From contig JAUCBJ010002686.1 in the NCBI GenBank assembly GCA_032718475.1, forward strand, positions 36,707 through 100,706: a stretch of DNA of 64,000 bases, given 5' to 3'. The position numbers and the translations under genes were made by a program. The notes beneath the pieces were generated by a model. The model ran no database searches, had not been told where the DNA came from, and worked only from the letters and a program-made list of their open reading frames with translations. The stretch is from Nemertoderma westbladi (Eukaryota; Xenacoelomorpha; Nemertodermatida; Nemertodermatidae). Positions within the stretch are counted from its first letter, which is position 1. Every line of letters starts with the position of its first letter. Of the stretch, positions 10,406 to 22,361 are shown in pieces.

Positions 10406-12636
10406 GTAAATAATTAATTAATATCGTATATTATAATTAAATTATTATTAGTAGTTAGTATAATATTTAATAATTATATAACATGATGATAATATTGCAT
10501 ATTCAACAATTTAATCTAATCTTTGTGATTCGGAAATTATTTGTAATTGCCTAGAAAATAAAATTAACATTTTATTAAAATATTTATTGTTTTAAGTTGA
10601 TAATCATTTCTAATGTGCTTCTTGATCAATGAAAACCATAGAACCCCAATATTGAATATGTAAATAGGATGGACAGAAGTATCTCGACCGGATACATACC
10701 CCCCAATCATTCCTATAACCCCCTCCCTAACATTCTTCGTTCGATAATGAATTCGCTATTTACGTTTCTCTCTCTACATTTTACTGTATGTATCGCTATA
10801 TAATTATTTACGCATCTGCTATATGATACATTCAATGACACAGTAATTGATTGTTTCAATCATATAAGTAAACTTCGCTCCAATCTTCGTTGCCTCTCTC
10901 GATGTATTCAACATATTCATTGCCAGTCCCCTTTGCGCGACCAAATCTGGGGCCTTTCTTCGTTTTTACCAAACCTTTACTCAAATAGTATTTGCAAGTA
11001 ATTTCGCTCTTTTCCGGCCATTGTATATAGTTTTCCTTAGTTGGTCCTTCTATTCTGAGGATGGATTTATTTGTTGGTTCTTCTTCGTCGTTATCATTAT
11101 AACTTATATCAGAATCGACTGCTGGACGAGTACTACTCTCTTTTAGAATGCGAATAACTCCATTGCCATAGGAAATATCGTAATTCCGTTTTATTCCCAA
11201 CCTTTTTATCTCCGGTGTGTTGCTGTTCCTCAGGAACAAAGTCTTGTCCGTATGAAGTAACTCCATCCCTTTGGTATCGAACTCAATGAAGAACTTTTTA
11301 TTTCCACTTCTCGTTGTAAATTTTAATGTAATCGATTTGATCCCGTTGGCATAGTAATCGTTTCCGCAGAGAAGTGCTAATTTGAGGTTGTCGTCGATAC
11401 GAGAAACTCCTTGACGTTTTCTGTCTATCAATATAATAATTAGAAATAAGAGCACCAGTCCGGCTATGAAACATACAAATGGCCAGTGAAAAAAACCAAT
11501 GTGTGCGCAGTCGAGGAAGTTGATGCTAATAAAACTGGGCTGTTTGCTTGTTGGTTTCTCTTGGAATTCATCTTTTGTAGTATCAACAAGTTGACATGAG
11601 TAGTTTCCAGCCTGTTTGCGGGAACAGCCAATGAATACAAAGTCGACATAATATGGCTGAAGTTTGGAATGTTCTGGAATAAGTTCTGGGTAGGGTTTGT
11701 CTGGTTGGTTGTAGAAGGCAGCACTTACACATTCGCACGCCGCTATTCCCTTCTCTAAGACCATCGCATTGGATGTGTCGGAACTGTTGGGGTGAGCTGT
11801 GGCAACTACCTCCTGTTTTGGACTTCCTTCTCTAGTTACCACCAGCCGTGTTTTCCTGCTTGCGGGGTTTCTATTTTTGTCGTACGACACGCAGTAAATA
11901 CTCCAGTCCACTTGGTACTCACAATAGTTTACACGTGATCCAGTTTCCACGCTAACATTAAGAGGATTCTGCGGCACAAACATTGTAAAAATACCGTTAT
12001 TACTAATTTCTGCTGCTGTGACTTCTTTTGAAGAAAACACAAATAGTAAATAAATAATAAGAGATAACCAGTATTTCGGTTCCATTTTAGAAATTCACAA
12101 GTTAACTTTATAAAAATTGGGACTCTAAGTTAAAAACATAAAAACATACAAGACAAAATTAAAGATATTGTATAGAATAACGATGAATTTTACTAATAAT
12201 TCATCTATATATAATAATTCAAACGTGCTAATAATATCAGCTATTATAGTCCTCGTGGTGCAAAGTATAATGCTAAGGTTTCCTATATAAGGATGACGGT
12301 TATGATAAGAAAGGCTATATGAAGGAAAATTATTAATATTATAACCTTATGTTTGCTTTCAATCATTGTCAATCTTATTCTTATTTATCTTTGCGGTTCT
12401 ATGCATTATTTCACAGATATTATATTGTTTGGTGAAATATTTCATGAGATAAATGAGATAAATCAGTTACGTCTGAAATAATTTATCTTTGCAAATGTCA
12501 ACAGATCTGATTAAAGTTCAATTGGACCTTTTCCATCTTATCTTTTTCTACCTTCATATAATTTCCATGTTAGTCATTCCAGCAGTCTTTTCTAATAAAT
12601 ATCTGTCCTATAATAATTTAATGATCTCCATCTCAG
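10406..12636. other. Intron hosting an antisense gene
   Basis: 2.2 kb intron that splits an Ig domain between its C and E strands. A complete minus-strand open frame at 10856-12085 lies wholly inside it. The remaining sequence is AT-rich and ends in CATCTCAG. Confidence 0.75.
10856..12085 (-). CDS. Nested antisense gene: single-pass membrane protein with Ig-like ectodomain
   Basis: Uninterrupted frame of 409 codons on the minus strand with a good start context (AAAATGG). Residues 1-24 look like a signal peptide (hydrophobic, ending V-T-A-A). The ectodomain (about 25-198) has a C-E-Y-Q-V-D-W-S-I-Y-C motif near residue 55 and a Q-A-G-N-Y-S-C motif at about 158-164, an Ig-like pair. It also has glycosylation sequons at N43, N100 and N161. 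Residues about 199-220 form a strong transmembrane segment followed by D-R-K-R-Q. The cytoplasmic tail of about 190 residues is charged, with an acidic N-D-N-D-E-E-E patch, and is not recognised. AATAAA signals for this strand lie at 10571-10576 and 10583-10588. Having no introns, it could be a retrogene or an expressed nested gene. No orthologue is claimed. Confidence 0.75.
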   Translation of the reverse strand: MEPKYWLSLIIYLLFVFSSKEVTAAEISNNGIFTMFVPQNPLNVSVETGSRVNYCEYQVDWSIYCVSYDKNRNPASRKTRLVVTREGSPKQEVVATAHPNSSDTSNAMVLEKGIAACECVSAAFYNQPDKPYPELIPEHSKLQPYYVDFVFIGCSRKQAGNYSCQLVDTTKDEFQEKPTSKQPSFISINFLDCAHIGFFHWPFVCFIAGLVLLFLIIILIDRKRQGVSRIDDNLKLALLCGNDYYANGIKSITLKFTTRSGNKKFFIEFDTKGMELLHTDKTLFLRNSNTPEIKRLGIKRNYDISYGNGVIRILKESSTRPAVDSDISYNDNDEEEPTNKSILRIEGPTKENYIQWPEKSEITCKYYLSKGLVKTKKGPRFGRAKGTGNEYVEYIERGNEDWSEVYLYD

Positions 12637-13066
12637 GTACAAACAGATGTACGACGAACCGACGGGATACTGCGGTCTGTCAATCTCGATGCTGAATCGG
12701 GACGACGTTGATACCTACACCTGTCGGGCGTCCAACCCACTCGGACAGATCGAATCCTCAGCCCAACTGCTGGAATCCGACGCCTACGAACAGTGGCTCG
12801 TCAAGGAACAACAGCAATCATTCAAGGCGGAGTTGGACAACAAGGTTCGCAGCGGGCGGCCCTCCCGTCCCGAGAACAGCCAGTTCTACACGGCCAAGTA
12901 CGAGAGGTACCTGCAGCACAGTTCGGAGAAGCGAATGTCCGAGTACGATTACGCGAGTTCGGTTACCAGCGGAGGTTCCGATCTCCGATCCATGCAAACC
13001 TTCGAGGAACGCTTACTGTACGAGATCAGTTACCGTGAGGAACTGCTAAGGACTGTCGACGCCCAA
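12637..13066 (+). CDS. Ig-repeat giant protein: second half of split Ig plus charged linker
   Basis: 430-nt exon, phase 2 to 0. The first 48 residues finish the Ig of exon 10244, with L-S-I-S-M-L and D-V-D-T-Y-T-C-R-A-S-N-P-L-G (F-strand Cys present). About 95 residues follow that are rich in E, Q, R, S and Y (V-K-E-Q-Q-Q, Y-E-R-Y-L-Q-H, F-E-E-R-L-L-Y-E) and look helical or coiled-coil, not Ig. Such linkers occur in Z-disc members of the titin/palladin group; the comparison is by eye. Confidence 0.88.
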
Positions 13067-13555
13067 GTAAGGAGCGGTGTTAATAAGCTATTTAGTATAA
13101 ATATTTGCCACATTAGAGACACAACGTAATATATTAGAACAGTTGATAATTGTTTTTAGTGAGTACTAATAATTGCAAATGGGAATAAGTTAATCACATA
13201 AAACATTTTCTACCAGTAAAAATTAATACAAAAATGTATACTGTGAAGTTCGCGGAAAGACAACAATCAATAATCAATAATAACTAACATATATTCGTTA
13301 AAAGTTCGATTAGTGTGAAACTGAAAGTATTTATTATACTGAATTTTTTGAAACATTTTTAATTCGCATAATCTATTACAGAGAAATTTAAATTTCAAAA
13401 TATATAAATTATTTTTAGATTAATTATTTGTTTATAATATATTTAATTGTTATTAATAAAAAATATGTTTAATTAATTGTAATTTGGTTAATATTTAAAT
13501 AATTTACAAACTATAAACTTGATTATATCTAATTTTCTTTATCGTACGATTTCAG
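13067..13555. other. Intron, nothing recognised
   Basis: 489 nt, very AT-rich, between GTAAGG and GATTTCAG. No gene or repeat recognised. Confidence 0.5.
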
Positions 13556-13950
13556 ATCGACGAAGAATTTGGGGAAGAACCGTCGATCCCAGACCACCAA
13601 GTCGTCGCCCCAACGTTCAAGAGTAAACCCCGGGACGTTCAGCTGTTGGAGGGAACCACCATCACGATCGAGTGCCATGTATCCGGGACCCCGCATCCCA
13701 AGGTCACCTGGTTCAAAGACGGACACCCTCTCCAATCCCGGCCCCCTAGGATACGGACAACCTACCGCAACGGTCTGGCCACCCTCACGCTGCAGCCGGC
13801 TCTAGGCGACGACGCTGGCTTCTACACCCTCCTAGCAACCAATCAGGGCGGACCCGTTGCTAGTTCCGCTTGGCTTCTGGTCGATAACATGGACTTTAAA
13901 GGAGAACATCCCAGTCATATGCGCGGCACGCTGAAGGAAATGGTACTTCG
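13556..13950 (+). CDS. Ig-repeat giant protein: Ig with flanking linkers
   Basis: 395-nt exon, phase 0 to 2. A short acidic lead (I-D-E-E-F-G-E-E) precedes an I-set Ig with T-I-E-C-H-V-S-G, T-P-H-P-K-V-T-W-F-K-D and D-A-G-F-Y-T-L-L-A-T-N (no F-strand Cys). It ends in a basic tail with M-R-G-T-L-K-E-M that continues in the next exon. Confidence 0.92.
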
Positions 13951-14278
13951 GTGAGTCGGGTAAACAAAATAATAAATAAATCAAAATAATATAAATATAA
14001 AATAATAAATATATTTACATAAAAATTTGTCTGCGGGGTAAATCGTGGCTGTGTATATTATGGACCTTTAGTATTCCACATTGAGTTTTAAAAGTTTGTA
14101 TAAAATAATATTGTGATAACAACATATTATAAGGGTATTACACAATATAACATATAAAATTGTCAGTTTAACATTTTCTGTAAAAATGTATTGTTTTCTT
14201 TATTGGTTCTATTTTTCTATTAACATGTAATATTTCTCTAATATTTCTTACTAACACTCAACCGCCCTTCCGTACCAG
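13951..14278. other. Intron, nothing recognised
   Basis: 328 nt, AT-rich, ending in a C/T-rich stretch and CCAG. Confidence 0.5.
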
Positions 14279-14462
14279 TGATTCACGCGCGCAACGTCGT
14301 TCTACTTCCGGTGAGAGCGGAGTTATGGAGAAACATTTCACTCCCCACTTTACCTCCAAACCCAATCCCCTCGCTGTGAAAGAAGGCAAACTCGCTAGGT
14401 TCGACTGCAGAGTGACCGGGAGACCGATACCGGATCTAACTTGGTACCTCGGAGATCGAAAA
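14279..14462 (+). CDS. Ig-repeat giant protein: palladin/zormin-like Ig, first half
   Basis: 184-nt exon, phase 2 to 0. A Ser/Arg-rich lead is followed by an Ig start: F-T-P-H-F-T-S-K-P, G-K-L-A-R-F-D-C-R-V-T-G, R-P-I-P-D-L-T-W-Y. The wording G-K-L-A-x-F-D-C-x-V-T-G-R-P is characteristic of the C-terminal Ig domains of the palladin/myotilin family and of zormin-like proteins. Confidence 0.9.
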
Positions 14463-14839
14463 GTAAGTTAATTCTATCATATCGTACTACCTATAGATAA
14501 TAACAATCGTAAAGAGGCTGAGTTATAATCAGTTTATTATCTTTAGTTTTCAATTTATTGTTTAAAAGGAACAGGTTTCATTCTCACCAAAGTAGAGATA
14601 ACTAAACAATTAAATAAGATAAGATAAAAATTTAATATAAATTACAATTTTTTTTGAGTTAAGTGCCCCCCACCCGCCCTTCCCCACACCATATATTATT
14701 ACGTATATGATTCGTAGGTATATTACACACACCCTTCCCATTGTTCGTAAAAGTTTGGATACTAACTGACCCCTTCCCATTCCGAATAGGACACCCCTAA
14801 AACTATAATATTTTATATGGTTTGTAACATTATCCTTAG
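14463..14839. other. Intron, nothing recognised
   Basis: 377 nt between GTAAGT and TCCTTAG, with C-rich patches near 14667-14690. No gene recognised. Confidence 0.5.
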
Positions 14840-14996
14840 GTAAATCCTGATGCTTTCCATAAAGTTATTGTCAAGGAAGACGGTACTCATTCCCTACTTG
14901 TAACACAAACAACTCCCAAAGACGCCGGAGTTTATACTTGTGTGGCGAAAAATAAAGCTGGCGAGAATAAGTTTACTGTTGAGCTGAATGTTGAAG
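14840..14996 (+). CDS. Ig-repeat giant protein: palladin/zormin-like Ig, second half
   Basis: 157-nt exon, phase 0 to 1. It completes the previous Ig: P-D-A-F-H-K-V-I-V, K-E-D-G-T-H-S-L-L-V, D-A-G-V-Y-T-C-V-A-K-N-K-A-G-E-N. The P-D-x-x-H-K and D-G-x-H-S-L motifs match the palladin/myotilin Ig signature closely. Confidence 0.92.
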
Positions 14997-15131
14997 GTGA
15001 GTCTAATAAAGTTGTAGTCTCATTACTATGGTTACCTAAGTTTCCTGCATCTCATGAAATTATGCGAATTAATTTCCAATTTCATTTTTCTATTACATTA
15101 TTTTTAATTTTTCTTAATATTTTTTTAATAG

Positions 15132-15327
15132 CAAAGGGAGTTTCCGTGCGGCCGCAATTTGGTGTGAAACCTTCTAATGTTCGAGTGAAGGAGGGGGAAG
15201 GATTTGTTCTAGAATGCTCTGCTACTGGGCAACCGGCACCGACTATTACTTGGTTGAAAGATAATAAGAGGTCGTTACCTCCATCTGCGAAGACAATACA
15301 AGACCGGGAAAAGGGCATCTTTAAATT
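15132..15327 (+). CDS. Ig-repeat giant protein: Ig, first half
   Basis: 196-nt exon entered in phase 1. Ig start R-P-Q-F-G-V-K-P, F-V-L-E-C-S-A-T-G, Q-P-A-P-T-I-T-W-L-K-D. The donor is inferred at GTTAGA (15328). It is weak, but it is the position that joins in frame to the next exon to give G-I-F-K-L-V-V-D. Reading on without splicing reaches a stop at 15341-15343. Confidence 0.8.
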
Positions 15328-15435
15328 GTTAGAAAAACCTTAGTATTACAATAATAACGTATATGACAGTTACATTTTTTGCTTTGTTATAGCATATTTA
15401 GTTAATTAATTAATTGACTAATTGTTATGCTGCAG

Positions 15436-15600
15436 AGTTGTCGATAAAGCAAAGAGAAACAATTCAGGGTGGTACACTGTTAGCATTCAGAATGATGCTG
15501 GGGTAGACAGTGCTAGTGTAAAGGTTGTTGTCGACAATGTTCAGGAGTCCATGCCCGTCATGGATGCTTACCCAATAAACGTACCCAAACGGGTCTCAAC
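15436..15600 (+). CDS. Ig-repeat giant protein: Ig, second half
   Basis: 165-nt phase 2-2 exon with N-N-S-G-W-Y-T-V-S-I-Q-N-D-A-G, the F strand and turn of the Ig opened in exon 15132. The G-W-Y-T-V-S-x-x-N-x-A-G wording again matches the last Ig of palladin-family proteins. The F-strand Cys is absent. Donor is GTTAGT. Confidence 0.88.
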
Positions 15601-16394
15601 GTTAGTCCATTCATTTAATTACATCCAATTAATCTTGAAACTATTTTATTCTAGAATTTAGAAATTTGTTGTCTGCTTTCAACATTATTGGCTCATAATA
15701 TCTAACTTTATATTACTACTTACTAAATAATTTAATATAGATAACTTTTGGTGCCAAACAAACAACAAATTTATCATCTTCCTAACTGATATTTTTAGCC
15801 TTGGAAATCATGTGAAATCAAATACAGTAAGCCTACTTCCATGGTGAGAAATTCTATAGACAAAGTGCTGTATATCACTCTATGAACTAAATAATTCAAT
15901 AACGACATATTTATACGTATTTTATTACTGTATAACTCTATACCGTATGACGTGGTTGAGATTTACGTTACATGCGTTCTATTTTTTTCAGGTGAAACAT
16001 CAAAGCATTGGATACCTTTCTTTACTAATTATTGTTTTTGAAAATATTTTATATTTGCTAACATTTCTTTGAGCTTTATTGTTTCTTGTCTTTATTTTCT
16101 CTTCTGAATAAACCATATTCAAAAACTGAGAGTGGACTTTAATTTTAATTTGTTAATCCTTATTGCTATTGAGCTGAATTGACTGATAGTTATTACGGAG
16201 ATGGATGAAACATTGTGATACACAATTTATTGTGTTTAATATAAATTGAATCCTTTTTATAGACAATGGTTTCTTCTCAACGGAGTTATAACAAAGTCGA
16301 GTTAAATATATTATAACATAACCTATAATATGATAATTTATATTTACAATTAATACAAGATAAACATTTGTATTTTTACCAAACTACTCGTCAG
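15601..16394. other. Intron, nothing recognised
   Basis: 794 nt, AT-rich. A possible internal pseudo-acceptor (TTTTTTCAG, 15985-15993) has no coding continuation. The acceptor used is CTCGTCAG. Confidence 0.5.
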
Positions 16395-16636
16395 GTCGTC
16401 GGTGTCGTATCGCTCCGCTTCCGGGCCACCGACCCCTAGCGGCCGAGACGAAACCGATTACTCGATTACCGACGTGGACACGGACTCACAGCAACCGCCG
16501 TCCTTTAAGAAACATTTACGAGTTCCGGAGGCCAAACAGGAGGGCGAGAACGTTCAACTCGAGTGTTTCGTATGTCCCATTGGCGACCCAACAATGGTTG
16601 TTGATTGGTACAGGAATAATAGACCTCTCCCTCAGA
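16395..16636 (+). CDS. Ig-repeat giant protein: Ser-rich linker and Ig, first half
   Basis: 242-nt exon, phase 2 to 1. About 35 residues of S/T/P/D-rich linker (S-A-S-G-P-P-T-P-S-G-R-D) precede an Ig start: P-P-S-F-K-K-H-L, N-V-Q-L-E-C-F-V, V-V-D-W-Y-R-N-N-R-P-L-P. Donor is GTGAGT. Confidence 0.9.
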
Positions 16637-16688
16637 GTGAGTCATTTGCTTTATATTTATTTAGAGGTGCTTATTTCTGTTTTGTCTG

Positions 16689-16710
16689 CCCCCCCCCCCC
16701 CCCCCCCCCC
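16689..16710 (+). repeat. Poly(C) tract
   Basis: 22 C in a row inside the 123-nt intron 16637-16759, followed by TCCCTCTCTG. It lies about 50 nt before the acceptor. Confidence 0.9.
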
Positions 16711-16759
16711 TCCCTCTCTGTTATGACGATATAATTTTATTGATTAATTGATATTTTAG

Positions 16760-16903
16760 GTTCGCGAATCAAGGCGGTTTACGAATTCGGGGTTTGTTCG
16801 TTAGATATTGTTGATGTGAAGACAGAAGATTCTGGAGTTTATAGCTGCACCGCCGCGAATAAGTTTGGCGAAGCGACTTCTACCGTCACAGTGAAAGTCT
16901 ATC
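16760..16903 (+). CDS. Ig-repeat giant protein: Ig, second half
   Basis: 144-nt phase 1-1 exon. S-R-I-K-A-V-Y-E-F-G-V-C-S-L-D-I and D-S-G-V-Y-S-C-T-A-A-N-K-F-G complete the Ig. The R-x-K-x-x-Y-x-F-G-x-x-x-L-D-I wording is typical of titin/kettin Z-disc and I-band Ig domains. Confidence 0.9.
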
Positions 16904-17154
16904 GTAAGTAGAATAATTTGTGATGGTATTTTTCGACCCGAGTCCGTTTTTTCAAAGACTTAAAGATTATGATGTTAGTTTTAACTGCCCATTATTATTA
17001 CTGGCTCTCTAAATGATTTAATACAATTTCATATCCAATATTTTATACATCACGTTTTGAGGATTTAAATTTAATTTCCTACTAATTTTTATATGTGTGA
17101 ATAATTTTATTTGATATTCGTACTGATTTTATTGTTTTTGTAAGATAATCTCTA

Positions 17155-17880
17155 ACTAACTCCCCCTTTCTCTTCCCACTAACTCTCACTTTTCTCCCCA
17201 CTAACTCCCCCTTTCTCTTCCCACTAACTCCCCCCTTTATCTCCCCAATAACTCCCCTTTTCCTCTCCCCAATAACTCCCCCCTTCTCTCACCACTATCT
17301 CCCACCTTTCTTCCCAATAACTCCCCCTTTCTCTCCCCTGTAACTCCCCCTTTCTCTCCCCAAAAACTCCCCCTTTCAGTCCCCACGAACTCCCCCTTTC
17401 TATCCCCACGAACTCCCCCTTTATCTCCCCAATAACTCCCCCTTTTCTCTCCCCACTAACTCCCTCTTTCTCTCCCCACTAACTCCGACCTTTCTGTCCC
17501 CACGAACTCCCCCTTTCTCCTCTCCCCACTAACTCCCCCTTTCTCTTCCCACTAACTCCCCCCTTTATCTCCCCAATAACTCCCCTTTTCCTCTCCCCAA
17601 TAACTCCCCCCTTCTCTCACCACTATCTCCCACCTTTCTTCCCAATAACTCCCCCTTTCTCTCCCCTGTAACTCCCCCTTTCTCTCCCCAAAAACTCCCC
17701 CTTTCAGTCCCCACGAACTCCCCCTTTCTGTCCCCACGAACTCCCCCTTTCTCCTCTCCCCACTAACTCCCCCTTTCTCTCCTCACGATCTCCCCATTTA
17801 TCTCCCCAATAATTCCCCCTTTTCTCTCCCCACGAACTCCCACCCTTCTCTCCCCACTAACTCCCCTCGTTTCCCCCATT
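17155..17880 (+). repeat. Pyrimidine-rich minisatellite ending at a splice acceptor
   Basis: About 34 units of roughly 19-23 nt, 'aactccccctttctctcccc' with variants. It fills most of the intron 16904-17884 and runs straight into CCCCCATTACAG. Many units contain CACTAAC. The last one (17855-17861) places its branch A 24 nt from the acceptor AG. A higher-order duplication of 328 bp is visible (17224-17409 against 17552-17737, nearly identical). Confidence 0.92.
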
Positions 17881-17884
17881 ACAG

Positions 17885-18144
17885 CCGGTCGACGACTCAT
17901 CGAGGAATCCCAACTCCCGGACTCTCGTGGAATCTCCGACTTCCTCTCCCACGAGCAGCTGGTAGGGACCGGTCGCCTGGAGGACACGGTAGACGCCAAC
18001 GAGCCGCTCCGTCGACCAGAGTTCCTCTCGCGTCCGGAGAACGTGGATGCGGCGGAAGGGGAAACCGCGAAGTTTACCGCTAGAATATCGGGAAATCCGT
18101 TGCCAAGGGTAACGTGGTATAAGGACAACCAAGTAATTCAAACG
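17885..18144 (+). CDS. Ig-repeat giant protein: linker and Ig, first half
   Basis: 260-nt exon, phase 1 to 0. About 40 residues of linker with R-R-L-I-E-E-S-Q-L-P and R-L-E-D-T-V-D resemble kettin-type inter-Ig linkers. An Ig start follows: R-P-E-F-L-S-R-P, A-K-F-T-A-R-I-S-G, N-P-L-P-R-V-T-W-Y-K-D. The B-strand Cys is missing. Confidence 0.9.
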
Positions 18145-19702
18145 GTAAGATTATAATCAATTGACATACATATATACTGGTTTTCATGTAATATTAATAA
18201 ATATAATTTGTTACAATGTTTATGAACACCCTGTTTGGAATATTTGAGTTTATTATTATATGATAATAATTGAAATTGCACAATTCTATTATCACAATTT
18301 TTTACAATTTTTATTAAATCAAATTTTTTGATTTTAAGATTATTTCATGTTTAACTTTTATTTATAAGTTACACCCTTTTACCTCACTTTTACCTCACGT
18401 ACTTTTCAATCACTACATCTAGGCATCACTGCCTATGAGCACAGTGCTTTAAATGCGCAGCCTAGCGCAATCCAGGCTTTCATCCTTGACTATTCGATAA
18501 ATGGGAACTAAGGTAACTTGAAAAACAGAGTGGAAGGGTTTGCTGTTAAAGATCACCCATGGTGGTGAACAGGCATTCTATTAGGAAACAGAGTGAAAGG
18601 GTTTACAGTGGAAGATCACCCATGGTGGTGAACAGGCATTCCTTTAGGAATCAGAGTGGAAGGGTTTACTGTGGAGGATCACCCATGGTGGTGAACAGGC
18701 ATTCCTTTATGAAACAGAGTGGAAGGGTTTACTGTGGAGGATCACCCATGGTGGTGAACAGGCATTCCTTTATGAAACAGAGTGGAAGGGTTTACTGTGG
18801 AAGATCACCCATGGTGGTGAACAGGCATTCCTTTAGGAAACAGAATGGAAGGGTTTACTGTGGAAGATCACCCATGGTGGTGAACAGGCATTTATTTCTT
18901 TTGGAAACAGAGTGTAAGGGTTTACTGTGGAAGATCACCCATGGTGGTGAACAGGCATTCCTTTAGGGAACAGAATGGAAGGGTTTACTGTGGAAGATTA
19001 CCCATGGTGGTGAACAGGCATTCCTTTAAGAAACAGAGAGGAAGGGTTTACTGTGGAAGATCACCCATGGTGGTGAACAGGATTCCTTTAGGGAACAGAA
19101 TGGAAGGGTTTACTGTGGAAGATCACCCATGGTGGTGAACAGGCATTCCTTTAGTAAACAGAGTGGAAGGGTTTACTGTGGAAGAGCATCCATGGTGGTA
19201 AACAGGCATTCCTTCAGGAAACGGAGTGGAAGGGTTTACTGTGGAAGATCACCCATGGTGGTAAACAGGCATTCCTTTAGGAAACAGTGGAAAGGTTTAC
19301 TGTGGAAGCGCTGAACATGCATTCCTTTGAGAAAGAGAACGTGAGGATTTACTGTGGAAGATCACCCATGGTGGTGAACGGGCATTCCTTGTCTTAATCA
19401 GCCTAAAATATTCTTAAATTTAAAATTTTAAATAATCTAAAATAATCTAAAATTTTGCACTTTTTTACTAAGTGGGGAATGTGAGTATTCACCTAAACTA
19501 AATGCCGCCAGATAGAAAGCCTTAATAAACATTATTCTTAGTAAAGTCTGTCAGTAAATTATGGCAAAGATATCGAGTTGCATACGCTGTAGTCATACAC
19601 CATCCATTATCCCACCCCCATTGTTACTCGTATCTTTGTTCACCTCAGTCTGCTTCGTTCTATTATTTCAACTTAATTACGTATATTTATCACTTTATTT
19701 AG
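18145..19702. other. Intron with 63-bp minisatellite
   Basis: 1.56 kb intron. The centre (18538-19390) is a tandem array. The flanks are AT-rich with nothing recognised. Confidence 0.7.
18538..19390 (+). repeat. 63-bp minisatellite
   Basis: About 13 units of 63 bp containing 'gatcacccatggtggtgaac', 'aggcattcctttaggaaac' and 'gagtggaagggtttactgtg'. Because 63 is a multiple of 3, frames stay open through it, but the translation is repetitive and unlike the surrounding Ig protein. Confidence 0.93.
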
Positions 19703-19886
19703 ACCAATCGGTTCAAGGTGACGTATGATGGGATACACCACCTAGAGATTCAGAAAGTTCGTCCGAGCGATGCAGGAACTTACCGCGTGGTGGCGACCAG
19801 TTCCCAGGGAGAAACAAATCTGCAAACACAACTCATAGTTCATCCCAAAGATCTTTTCGGAATGAAACTTCGAAACACAAACAAAA
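19703..19886 (+). CDS. Ig-repeat giant protein: Ig, second half, and tail
   Basis: 184-nt exon, phase 0 to 1. T-N-R-F-K-V-T-Y-D-G, H-H-L-E-I and D-A-G-T-Y-R-V-V-A-T-S-S-Q-G complete the Ig of exon 17885 (no F-strand Cys). It is followed by D-L-F-G-M-K-L-R-N, a basic tail leading to the next linker exon. Confidence 0.9.
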
Positions 19887-20140
19887 GTGAGTTTGCGGTT
19901 ATTGACTGCGTTCATAGCGTTGTAAACTCTTGAAAAGTACAAGTATAACCAGCTTTTTTTATAATTTTGCTACGACAAATTAATTTTTCTTTAAATTAAA
20001 ATAATTATTGACGTCTCATAAAGCTCATCAGTTTTGAATTATTTTATCCATTTTATTTATGTCTTGGAATTTACCAAAAATAGGCATAAGGATCTTAAAC
20101 TAAATTACCCGGATAATTTTAATATGAAATTGGCTACTTT

Positions 20141-20555
<415 letters not shown>

Positions 20556-20668
20556 TAATTTTATTTTTTATTTTTATTTTTTTTATGTCAATTTAATAAA
20601 GCAAAATGCCAACAAATATATACTACACAATACATTTAGCATTTACGGGGGAAATTCTTTACGGGGGG

Positions 20669-21424
<756 letters not shown>

Positions 21425-22361
21425 GGTAATTGGCTATAAAACTGTAGCCACTTCTTGCACTGTTTTATATTAATTATTCCGATACAAAACTCTGTTGTAT
21501 CATCAATATTAATTAAATTACAATATTATTGTCCTTCCATTTACTTGTTATTCCACAATATCGTCAAACTGCGATAAATTAATTCGTTCGAAATTTTCGA
21601 TATCTCAAGCTCTTGTCCCTTACATTGAGTGGCGCAAGCGAAACCCCATTCAGTGTAGGAATATCCGAATAACCGAACAAACTGTTTTGAGTGGCGGTTA
21701 ATCGATGGTTTGTGGGTTAGAGTCACAGCCTGCACTGGGTACTAAGTAATTATCTCGCCGATAACCACTCAGAAAATTAAGTCATTACCGCAGAATCGCT
21801 CATCTAGCCACGATCCTACTCCATCAAATTATAACCGTTTACAAATGACAGGAAATACGTGATTATCTTCAGTTGAGGTGCCGGTTCCATTAATCCGACT
21901 TAATTATTGATTTTATCAGTCGGAGGTCATCAGCCCATCATGTGTTGCGATGAAGGAAGAATTCCAGATTAGAAGGATTGAGTTGAATGTTCAAGAATCT
22001 AACAGTAATGAAGTCAAAAAAATAGTTTTTCTTATGGTTTTAATTAATCTGTTTCCGATCCCGTATCCTTATCAGTTGCGGCGATATTCTATAATTTTAT
22101 GTTTCTATGGTATCTACTAGATGCTGCTGGGAGAAAATTAATAATGAGAAGAAATAAATAGAAATAAGAATTCCTAAGTAATTATATAAAATAAGTAAAA
22201 AGGCATCAACCTTAAGAGTGGCGCTCTGTTTTACAGGTAACAGCCAAGAGATAGGAATCTTCGCAATGTACACGACACGAGATATAAGCTCCCTGTTAAT
22301 CAGAGATTGCCAACCCATACTCGGGTTTCATAATAATTTAAATGTTGGTTATTTTCTCAAG
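21425..22361. other. Rest of intron 19887-22361, nothing firm recognised
   Basis: AT-rich sequence. At 21640-21740 there is a stretch with a weak resemblance to a tRNA B box ('gggttagagtcacagcc'), too weak to call. The acceptor is TTCTCAAG. Confidence 0.4.

Noticed and set aside
18559-19314. Repeat protein with M-V-V-N-R-H-S units
   Set aside because: The 63-bp intronic array keeps frame by length alone. Composition does not resemble the Ig gene, and splice sites around it are explained without it.
21640-21740. tRNA-derived SINE or tRNA gene
   Set aside because: A weak B-box-like stretch only; no matching A box or cloverleaf could be drawn.
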